From contig CAZBQG010000234.1 in the NCBI GenBank assembly GCA_964493945.1, positions 1 to 6,975 on the forward strand: a DNA stretch of 6,975 bases. The letters run 5' to 3'. The notes under the pieces were generated by a model. It saw only the letters and a program-made list of their open reading frames with translations. It was not told where the DNA came from and made no database searches. Shown here piece after piece: positions 1 through 5,703 of this stretch; position 1 is the stretch's first letter, and the number at the start of each line of letters is the position of its first letter. The position numbers and the translations under genes were made by a program. This DNA comes from CAZBQG01 sp964493945. Lineage in GTDB: Bacteria > Pseudomonadota > Alphaproteobacteria > Rhodospirillales > UBA2165.

Positions 1-1583
1 GCCTCTTTGTTGCCGACGCTCATGATCTGGTTGGCGCCGAAATTCATCATCACGTCCGGCCCGTAGGACAGGTCAAATTTCTCCCACATTTCGGTCTGAT
101 CAGAGGAGGATTCGAAAGGCGAACTCATGGAATGGGGAAAAAGTTCCTGCAAACCCAGCCTTTGCGGCATTTTGGGCTCGCCCAGGGGATAGGGATGATG
201 GGGAACCACCCACGATCCGGTGAGCATCAACCCGTCGGCATCGGGGTGGGGCGCATAGCGCAGGCGTCCGGTCTCAGGATAGCCGTGACAGGCCGGGTTG
301 AAGCCGAGGCATCCGCCGGCCATGTCCGCCGAACCCACCAACTGGTTGAGCAAATCGATGGCCAGCATGTTATAGACAGAATTCTTGTGCCCCTGGGCGC
401 CCCGGAAGGCGATGGCCGCCACCGGCCGGTAGGGCACTTCAACGCCATCGATCACAATGTTCGATCCGATGCGGGCCTGGCGCCCGAATTCCTCGGCCAG
501 GCGGCGGATGGTTCCGGCCTCAATGGTGGTGATTTCGGCCGCTTTCTCAGGCGTGTAGGTTTTGAGGTGCTCTTTCAAAAGGGCGAAGGCCGGACGGCAG
601 GCCATGTCACCCAATTGAAATTCACCCTCGATAGCCATATTGGCGGCCTCCGTGGCGTCGAAGGGCTGCGCCCGGCCAGCCGCCATATCCCACACCAGCG
701 GTTTGCCGCTATCGGGGTCGCGCGCGTAGCGCCCATCGGGTCCGATCAGATAGGCGGAGTTGGTCTTGGCTTTCAAATAAGGCGCATCGATGATGTCCAA
801 TTCGTTGACCAGTTCATTGGCCATGGCCAGGGCCAGGGCGGCATCGGTGCCGACCCGGATAGGCACCCATTCGGTGGCCTTGGCGCCCACCTGGTTGGCG
901 AAGGGATCGACAACGACCATTTTCATGCCCCGCACCCTGGCGTCCGCCGCCAGGCGCATATTGGTGTTCGATACATGACCCGCACCATGGCCCTTGGAGG
1001 CGCCAAAAAAGACAGCGTATTCGCAGCGGTGAAAATCGGGAACCACGGACCAGGACGCATGCATGATGCCGCTCACCAGATGGGCGCCGTTGCCGCAATG
1101 CAAACCGCCACCGGCCGTCGAAAGATTAATGGCGCCGAAGCCCGTGGCGAAAGCGTTGAAGGGAGCCTGCATGGATCTGACGGTGGTCGTTTTCATGAGT
1201 TGGAGCTTGCGTGGATCGTCGGCGCGAATGCGCTTCAAATGCCCGGCGATCTCGTCCAGCGCCTCATCCCAGGTGATCTCTTTCCAGGCCGGATCAACGC
1301 CGATGCCCTTTTCCGGGTTGGTGCGCCGGAGCGGCGTATTGACCCGGTGGGTGTCGTAATGGGTCATGATGCCGGAAACGCCCTTGCCGCAAAGCCGGCC
1401 CTTACCCACTTCGCTGTTCGGATTACCCTCGATCTTGGTGATCACGCCTCCGACCCGGTGCGCCAGGATGGAGCAGGTTCCGTAGCAAAGAGCACATGAC
1501 GACGGCACCCATACATCGTCACGGGCTTTGGATTGTGCATTGAGATCGGCTTGGGCATGACGGCCTGCGTCTACGATATTCAT
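1..1583 (-). CDS. Molybdopterin oxidoreductase, DMSO reductase superfamily (partial, C-terminus beyond left edge)
   Basis: This reads without a stop from ATG at 1583-1581 to the left edge, about 527 codons; family members are usually 700-950 residues, so the C-terminal part, including the usual cofactor-closing domain, is missing. Near the N-terminus is a [4Fe-4S] ligand set C-x2-C-x3-C-x27-C at Cys30, Cys33, Cys37 and Cys65, the last in LCGKG, whose Lys is the usual electron-relay residue of the family. A stretch at residues 154-170 (NLSTAGGGLHCGNGAHL) places Cys163 where the Mo ligand sits in Cys-ligated members such as NapA; that ligand assignment is inferred. Residues ~222-259 (MVVVDPFANQVGAKATEWVP and on) resemble the dinucleotide cofactor-binding fold. 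There is no twin-arginine signal at the N-terminus (MNIVDAGRHAQAD), so a cytoplasmic enzyme is likely. The substrate cannot be told. The start is supported by a ribosome binding site at 1593-1600. Confidence 0.9.
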   Translation of the reverse strand, partial: MNIVDAGRHAQADLNAQSKARDDVWVPSSCALCYGTCSILAHRVGGVITKIEGNPNSEVGKGRLCGKGVSGIMTHYDTHRVNTPLRRTNPEKGIGVDPAWKEITWDEALDEIAGHLKRIRADDPRKLQLMKTTTVRSMQAPFNAFATGFGAINLSTAGGGLHCGNGAHLVSGIMHASWSVVPDFHRCEYAVFFGASKGHGAGHVSNTNMRLAADARVRGMKMVVVDPFANQVGAKATEWVPIRVGTDAALALAMANELVNELDIIDAPYLKAKTNSAYLIGPDGRYARDPDSGKPLVWDMAAGRAQPFDATEAANMAIEGEFQLGDMACRPAFALLKEHLKTYTPEKAAEITTIEAGTIRRLAEEFGRQARIGSNIVIDGVEVPYRPVAAIAFRGAQGHKNSVYNMLAIDLLNQLVGSADMAGGCLGFNPACHGYPETGRLRYAPHPDADGLMLTGSWVVPHHPYPLGEPKMPQRLGLQELFPHSMSSPFESSSDQTEMWEKFDLSYGPDVMMNFGANQIMSVGNKE

Positions 1584-1592
1584 AATTGAAAG

Positions 1593-1600
1593 CCTCTCCT
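1593..1600 (-). promoter_or_regulatory. Ribosome binding site of the molybdoenzyme gene
   Basis: Read on the minus strand this is AGGAGAGG, nine bases before the ATG at 1583. It is a strong Shine-Dalgarno match and fixes the start of the molybdopterin oxidoreductase. Confidence 0.75.
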
Positions 1601-1813
1601 GTTATTCAAACTTCGTGCTCAATATTGTAGGTTTTGCGACAGAAGCCTGTGCATCCACCAACTCAACTTGCTTGCAGTCTTTCATTTTTTTCGAGGGAAT
1701 GGAAGAACCCAGAAACTACCCAAAATCAATCCCTTAATTAATCCCTTGTTAAACATCCCTCATCCATAAACTAGACAGCAGTTTGGCCGTCTGGACGGAT
1801 GCCGGCTTGTTGG

Positions 1814-1851
1814 CCACCGCCCGTCCCGGCCGATTGAAGGACAGGCGGTGG
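1814..1851. repeat. 13-bp imperfect inverted repeat upstream of the 1899 gene
   Basis: The left arm CCACCGCCCGTCC (1814-1826) pairs with the right arm GGACAGGCGGTGG (1839-1851) at 12 of 13 positions, across a 12-base loop. The hairpin is GC-rich but is followed by GTGAATAGAC rather than a T run, so it is not a typical intrinsic terminator. It ends 47 bases before the ATG at 1899, in the likely leader or promoter region, where it could be an operator or a leader hairpin. The function is inferred from position only. Confidence 0.6.
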
Positions 1852-1886
1852 GTGAATAGACAGAAGATCAATCCTGGGCCCAAAAC

Positions 1887-1891
1887 GAGGA
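1887..1891 (+). promoter_or_regulatory. Ribosome binding site of the 1899 gene
   Basis: GAGGA stands seven bases before the ATG at 1899, a standard Shine-Dalgarno arrangement. It supports that start and shows that the first half of the interrupted gene retains its translation signal. Confidence 0.7.
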
Positions 1892-1898
1892 CGGCACC

Positions 1899-2686
1899 AT
1901 GGATTGGCATGCCGTGTTCGAGGACCCCGAAAGGGGGCTCATCAGTCTGATCGGCAAGGCCCAGACGTCAGAGGTCCTGCGCCAGGTGACCGTTGTCGTC
2001 ATCGAGAAACTGTTCTCACGCCGCAATGACGGCGCCAACAGGGGAAAATACCTCAAACAGGTCCATGCCATCCTGCCGGAAGAAGCCACCGATGAGCAGA
2101 TGGAAGCCCTGCGCGAAGGCGCTACTAAATTGCTGCGCAGCGTCCGCGACGACCGCAAAGATAAGGCGGCCGCCTATCTGGCTGCCAAGGAAGAAGCCAA
2201 CGAGGCCGGCCGGCGCATCACCGACAAGCTGCCCTTCCCGGGCCTGAGGAGAAAACTGCGCAAACTGTTCGCCCCGCTGAAGCGGCCGGTCATCGCCATC
2301 CCCGGCCTGGTGGTTTTGATTTTGATCGGCAGCGGATACTGGTTCGTTTTTTTTCCCAGTCCGGACCGGTCAAAAGCGCGATCCGCGATGACGCTGGCGG
2401 ATGGGTGCGGGCCTATGTGCTTAAGCATCCACCCATCGAGACCGCCAAACTGGTCTCCATCACAACCGGGGAGGACCGGGTCATCCACCTGGTCTATCTG
2501 ATCACCGACGACAGTCATGCGGCGATCTTTAAGGAAATGGCTCTGGAGCTGGATATCGATTTGCCGCCGACGGTATGCTCGCCCAAGAAATCAGGCATCA
2601 TGGATTTGATCGAGCAAGGCTTCAGCCTGTCCATCCGGCTCGATAGTTCAGCCGGCAAAATCACCGGCGGCGTCTGCCCTTATTGA
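1899..2686 (+). CDS. Single-pass membrane protein of unknown function, read in two frames (-1 shift at T8)
   Basis: I do not recognise the family. The zero frame runs from ATG 1899 to a stop ending at 2501 (200 codons), but after about residue 152 it turns into a Pro/Ser-rich tail unlike a folded protein. The -1 frame is open from the T8 tract at 2347-2354 to TGA at 2684-2686 and encodes an orderly domain (GGWVRAYVLKHPPIETAKL, then VIHLVYLITDD, ending GGVCPY). Joined at the tract the product is 262 residues. Residues 1-120 are charged and probably helical. A basic stretch (RRKLRKLFAPLKRP, 117-130) precedes a membrane span at ~131-152, predicting N-in/C-out, so the second domain would be periplasmic. 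The shift falls at the end of the span. The cause may be a real deletion, a sequencing error or programmed slippage. The gene converges on the 2696-3001 gene with a 9-base gap. Confidence 0.65.
2347..2354 (+). other. T8 tract with in-phase T TTT TTT slippery heptamer
   Basis: Eight T residues are read in the zero frame as GTT TTT TTT CCC, so 2348-2354 has the X XXY YYZ phasing of a -1 slippery site. The frame reached by a -1 slip is the one that carries the second domain of the surrounding gene. I see no convincing stimulatory hairpin or internal Shine-Dalgarno; CCGGACCGG (2361-2369) is the only nearby small palindrome. A tract this long is also a common place for indels. Confidence 0.55.
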
Positions 2687-2695
2687 AAATCCCGC

Positions 2696-3001
2696 CTAGC
2701 CGGACGCGGCCCAGCGGCCCGCGATGCGCGCCAACTGCGCGGATTTAAGCTGCAAAGGCTTGGCGTCGATTTCGCCCAGGTTATTCAAATATCTTTGACA
2801 ATTTTTTCCGAGTTGGGCGATTTCGGCATCGAGGCGGGTAAGGTTTCCTTCAAAGACGCGCATTTCTTCCCCTTGCTGGACGAGAGATTGGCTGACCCAA
2901 CGCAGTTTTGTAGCCAATTTCTTCCCGGCCCCATCGTAGGCCGGCCCATCTACCGTCTCCGGGTGACTAACCACGAGCTTTAAAGGGCTGGATCCGTCCA
3001 T
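2696..3001 (-). CDS. Small hypothetical protein, coiled-coil-prone (101 aa)
   Basis: I do not recognise this protein. It has no signal peptide or membrane span. The N-terminal third looks like a short beta or loop region (SPLKLVVSHPETVDGPAYDG). From about residue 28 onward it is rich in K, R, L, Q and E with helical spacing (LVQQGEEMRVFEGNLTRLDA and on), suggesting a helical bundle or coiled coil. There is a single Cys, in GKNCQRY. I chose ATG 3001 rather than GTG 3007 because AAGGA at 3015-3011 is nine bases from the ATG but only three from the GTG. The stop lies 9 bases from the stop of the convergent 1899-2686 gene. Coding status rests on the ribosome binding site and on a sensible composition; there is no homology evidence. 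Confidence 0.55.
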   Translation of the reverse strand: MDGSSPLKLVVSHPETVDGPAYDGAGKKLATKLRWVSQSLVQQGEEMRVFEGNLTRLDAEIAQLGKNCQRYLNNLGEIDAKPLQLKSAQLARIAGRWAASG

Positions 3002-3010
3002 TTTCACGGG

Positions 3011-3015
3011 TCCTT
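3011..3015 (-). promoter_or_regulatory. Ribosome binding site selecting ATG 3001
   Basis: AAGGA on the minus strand, nine bases before ATG 3001. A second AAGGA twelve bases further upstream is too far from either start codon. The spacing decides for ATG 3001 over the in-frame GTG two codons earlier. Confidence 0.5.
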
Positions 3016-3178
3016 GTTTGGGTCCTTTCGGTTACTTTGGCAGAGTGCAACAATTGCCTGGACGGAACTATCGGGGACTCTACCTAGGGGTAATTGCGTA
3101 TATGTTTTTTGAGCGGAGCGTTCCATCCTGGGCTTCATATGAGCCAGGAGCATTCGAGGGGAAATTCTATCGATGACG

Positions 3179-3199
3179 AAGGAATTAAAGGTATTCCTT
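3179..3199. repeat. Perfect 7-bp inverted repeat
   Basis: AAGGAAT (3179-3185) and ATTCCTT (3193-3199) flank a seven-base spacer, TAAAGGT. The size and symmetry fit a repressor or activator site upstream of the minus-strand 2696-3001 gene, about 180 bases before its start. No T run follows, so it is not a terminator. The role is speculative. Confidence 0.35.
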
Positions 3200-3245
3200 A
3201 GGCTCATCCGGGCTGCGCAGCGTGGACGCGGAAAAAAAAGGCCCT

Positions 3246-3285
3246 AAAAAAAACAAACCCGAACGATCCGGGGCTTGCCCTTTTT
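3246..3285 (-). terminator. Intrinsic terminator, minus strand (possibly bidirectional)
   Basis: On the minus strand the sequence at 3277-3254 folds as CAAGCCC / GGGTTTG, a bulged C, then GGA / TTC, closed by the loop TCG: ten pairs including two G-T wobbles. It is immediately followed by eight T residues (complement of A8 at 3246-3253), the textbook form of a Rho-independent terminator. On the plus strand the same hairpin is followed by CCC and T5 (3281-3285), so weak termination in that direction is also possible. No annotated protein gene ends just before it on either strand, which is why a non-coding transcript is proposed. Confidence 0.7.
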
Positions 3286-3360
3286 CGTCCGGGAGATGGC
3301 GCCTGGCCGACGCTAAGCTTTTTTCTACGTTCTTGCCTTAAAGGGCCCCCCCTCGTCGGG

Positions 3361-3371
3361 ATTCAGTGAAT
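3361..3371. promoter_or_regulatory. 11-bp perfect palindrome just after the predicted RNA start
   Basis: ATTCA-G-TGAAT is symmetric about 3366 and falls at about +5 to +15 of the transcript predicted from the minus-strand promoter at 3382-3410. That is a typical repressor operator position. The binding protein is unknown, and an 11-bp palindrome in AT-rich DNA can occur by chance. Confidence 0.3.
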
Positions 3372-3381
3372 TAATAAGAAC

Positions 3382-3410
3382 TTTATACCGGCTTTTAGTT
3401 GACCAGTCAA
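3382..3410 (-). promoter_or_regulatory. Near-consensus sigma-70 promoter, minus strand
   Basis: Read on the minus strand: TTGACT (3410-3405, 5 of 6 to TTGACA), a spacer of exactly 17 bases, and TATAAA (3387-3382, 5 of 6 to TATAAT). The predicted start is near 3375. It points away from the plus-strand gene at 3511 and towards the terminator at 3277-3246. It is the best promoter match I found in the window on either strand. Confidence 0.6.
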
Positions 3411-3510
3411 TTAATTTCCTCCAGACCTGATCCGGCTTGTTTGATCTGATATATTTGGAAACAATTCTGTTATTTGGCGAACATATTAAAGTTGTAACAT
3501 AGAGCTTCAA

Positions 3511-5687
3511 ATGCCCTTACTTTTCATATTTCTGGCTTGGTTTTTTGTGTTCACGCCTGCCCGGGCGGCGGAACAATCTTTTCTGTCGGCCGGGGAACGG
3601 GCCTGGCTGGACAAACATCCTGCCCCCCTTCCGCGTGCATAACGAGCTGGATTGGAAGCCCTATAATTTCAACGAGGTGGGAAAGCCCAGAGGATATTCC
3701 ATCGATTACATGAATCTGGTGGCGAAAAAGCTGGGGATAAAAATCGACTATTTAAGCGGGCCCAGCTGGAACCAGTTTCTAGACATGATGCGCGGCAACT
3801 CCCTCGATCTGATGATCAATATCGCCAGCACCAAGAAAAGAAGGAGCTATCTGGCCTTTACAGAACCCTATCTGATTACCTCCACGGCCCTCTATGTGCG
3901 GAAAGCCGAACACGGCGTTACGGATTTGGACGATCAGGCCGGCAAGAAGATTGCCTTTGTACGTGGATTTTTCTATGCCGAATTTATCCGGAGATATTAT
4001 CCCAAGATCCAACTCGTTCCCTTCAATTCCACCCTGGCCGCCTTCAATGGCGTGGATACGGGTTTGGCCGATGCCGTTCTGGAAGAGACAACCGTCGGCC
4101 AGCAAATCCTTCATGATTCCCGGATTCAAACCATGAAACGGGCGGGACGGGTAAAGGATCCCCGCTTTATCACCACCTTCTCCATCGCCACGCGCAAGGG
4201 GGAAAGTATTTTCAGGAACATCATTCAAAAAGGCATGGATGCTATAACACCGGCTGAGGAATTGGCCATCCGCCGGCGCTGGAACCTGGAGGAAACCGAG
4301 AATCTACCGCTCATATCGAAGGCGGAACGATCTTATTTGAAGCGCTTTGGGCGGATCCGCCTTTGCGTCAATTCCCATCGGCTGCCCCTGGAAGCGGTAA
4401 AACCGGATAGCAGCCTGACCGGTATTTCTTCCGAATTCACCAAGATGCTTGGCGAGCGCCTGATAATTCGCTCAATCTTATTGGCACATTCGATTGGGCT
4501 GAAAGCCTGGCCCGGATCAAGGACCGGCAATGCGACCTTTTGCCATGGTGATCCCGACGCGGGGGCGGGAAGGCTTTCTCCATTTCACCTCGCCGTGGCT
4601 GTCGATCCCCCAGGTCGTGGCGACCCGGGATGACCAAATATACGTGTCCGGCATCAAACAGATCATCGGCCAGGAAATCGGCGTGGTCAGCGGATTGGCG
4701 ACCAAGGATATTCTCCTGGCCTCCTATCCCGGCATCAAACTGGTGGAGGTGGAGGATGTGCTGGGCGGGCTCCGCCGGGTGGCGGAGGGCAAGCTGTTCG
4801 GGTTCATCGACACCCTTCCCACCATCAGCCGCGCCTTGCAGACCGAACCTGTTCCCGGAGTCAAGATTTCCGGTGATATCGGGCTTAACGTGGATTACGT
4901 GGTGGGGGTAAGGGGGGGGGATCCCAGACTTCTGAGCATCCTGGAGCGTTCGGTCAGTTTTTCCGCCAAGAACCAAATCAGCAATATCTACAACCGCTGG
5001 CTTGCCGTCGCCTATATCGACAGGTTTAATTACACTTTATTTTGGCAGGTTCTTTTTGCCGTCCTTCTGGCCGGTTTATATGGCTTCTACCGGTTCAGGA
5101 AGGGGGGCAGGTTAAACGCCGAACTTATGGCCGCCCACGCCGTGGCCGAGGCGGCCAACCGGGAACTGGACAAAAAGAACCAAATACTGGATTTGCAGGC
5201 CAGGACCGACGCACTGGCCGGGCTTTCCAACCGGATGCAAACGGATGAGCAACTGCACAATGAACAGGAAAGATTTGAACGCTACGGCGTTATTTTCTCC
5301 ATCCTGTTACTCGACCTGGATCATTTCAAGAAGGTCAACGATACCCATGGCCACCAGGTGGGAGACTAAATTCTGCAGCATGTGGCCGATGTCTTGCGGA
5401 CCAATACGCGGGAAAACGATCTTATTGGGCGCTGGGGCGGCGAGGAATTTCTGATCGTTTGTCCATCGACCGTTGTCGAGGGTGCGCTGAAGCTGGGCGA
5501 AATATTATGCGCCGCGCTTGATAATAATGCCCTGGCCAGCCAGACACCCCAGACCGCCAGCTTTGGCGTGGCTGCCATTCAGCAAGACGAAAAGGTCCGC
5601 GAATTGGTGAAGCGGGCCGATCTGGCCCTTTATCAGGCCAAGGGAGAGGGACGCAACCGGGTTATCGCGGCTGCCCCGGCGGGCTGA
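3511..5687 (+). pseudogene. Broken diguanylate cyclase: tandem SBP_bac_3 sensor domains, membrane span, GGEEF domain
   Basis: When the interruptions are repaired, a continuous ~725-residue protein appears. It has a signal sequence (MPLLFIFLAWFFVFTPARA, residues 1-19), a first periplasmic binding-protein-type domain (~40-255, from VHNELDWKPYNF to RRRWN), a second one (~278-500), a membrane span (~507-528, TLFWQVLFAVLLAGLYGFYR), a helical linker (~530-565) and a GGDEF domain. The cyclase domain has DALAGLSNR, DLDHFKKVNDTHGH, the I-site RxxD (REND, 5409-5420) five residues before GGEEF (5436-5450), so the family would make cyclic di-GMP and be feedback-inhibited. Lesions: one extra base in the C6 run at 3623-3628; one base lost near 4460-4466; one lost at 4542-4545; and TAA at 5367-5369 where GAA is expected, just before ILQHVADVL. 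No single frame holds both a sensor domain and GGEEF. Function is probably lost; multiple sequencing errors are the alternative. Confidence 0.85.
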
Positions 5688-5703
5688 TCAGGCCGGCCCA
5701 GCA

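Larger units (their letters stand above)
1584..1898. other. Divergent intergenic region between molybdoenzyme and membrane-protein genes
   Basis: No coding sequence with a plausible start is seen here, and the stretch at 1680-1780 is more AT-rich than its surroundings. For the minus-strand gene, TACAAT (1629-1624 on the minus strand) is a possible -10 box that would give a ~34-nt leader, but no good -35 lies 16-18 bp upstream, so an activator may be needed if it is real. For the plus-strand gene the best guess is TTGTTA (1746-1751) and TAAACT (1767-1772), with a poor 15-bp spacer. AATCCCTT occurs twice, at 1728-1735 and 1740-1747, twelve bases apart. A strong inverted repeat lies at 1814-1851. 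The promoter guesses are weak. Confidence 0.4.
3246..3375 (-). ncRNA. Predicted small RNA of about 130 nt
   Basis: This is a prediction from signals alone. A near-consensus sigma-70 promoter at 3410-3382 would start transcription near 3375 with an A, and a strong intrinsic terminator ends it at about 3246. Between them there is no open reading frame with a good start. The predicted RNA has a second stem-loop before the terminator: GCGTCGG near 3315-3309 can pair with CCGGACG at 3292-3286 around a loop that contains CAUCUCC, an anti-Shine-Dalgarno-like sequence, and an A5 linker (3285-3281) joins it to the terminator stem. I do not recognise it as SRP RNA, 6S RNA or a common riboswitch class. 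It lies divergently from the broken cyclase gene at 3511, with which it could share a control region. Confidence 0.45.
3002..3510. other. Divergent intergenic region with predicted small-RNA unit
   Basis: No credible protein gene is seen across these 509 bases. The right part (3361-3510) is clearly AT-richer than the flanking coding regions. It contains, from left to right, a perfect 7-bp inverted repeat (3179-3199), a terminator hairpin with flanking A8 and T5 tracts (3246-3285), a C7 run (3346-3352), a perfect 11-bp palindrome (3361-3371) and a strong minus-strand promoter (3382-3410). For the plus-strand gene at 3511 there is TATATT at 3450-3455 as a possible -10, without a good -35, and only AGAG (3501-3504) as a weak ribosome binding site. 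Confidence 0.5.

Noticed and set aside
132..1499. Long plus-strand open frame of 455 codons
   Set aside because: It lies opposite the molybdoenzyme, which has the complete iron-sulfur ligand set and a good ribosome binding site. The plus-strand protein is rich in G, H and R without domain motifs, as expected for the complement of a GC-rich gene.
3040..3056. Possible sigma-54 promoter on the minus strand (GGCAATTGTTGCA)
   Set aside because: The spacing between GG and GC is eight bases, not the ten required.
3004..3207. Minus-strand open frame of 67 codons overlapping the start region of the 2696-3001 gene
   Set aside because: The bases before its ATG have no Shine-Dalgarno, and the protein shows no domain or clear secondary structure. 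The four-base GTGA overlap with the next frame would only matter if GTG 3007 were used, and the ribosome binding site favours ATG 3001.
3246..3375. Riboswitch or known housekeeping RNA
   Set aside because: I compared it by eye with cyclic-di-GMP-I, glycine, SRP and 6S RNA consensus elements. The diagnostic core sequences are absent, and no minus-strand gene follows the terminator closely enough for a riboswitch leader.
3325..3510. Minus-strand open frame of 61 codons with a TTG start
   Set aside because: It starts about 100 bases upstream of the strong minus-strand promoter, so that promoter could not express it whole. It has a rare start codon, no clear ribosome binding site and no recognisable domain.
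4437..4976. Minus-strand open frame of 179 codons
   Set aside because: It is a shadow of the broken cyclase gene, whose plus-strand frame encodes a recognisable second periplasmic binding-protein-type domain here.
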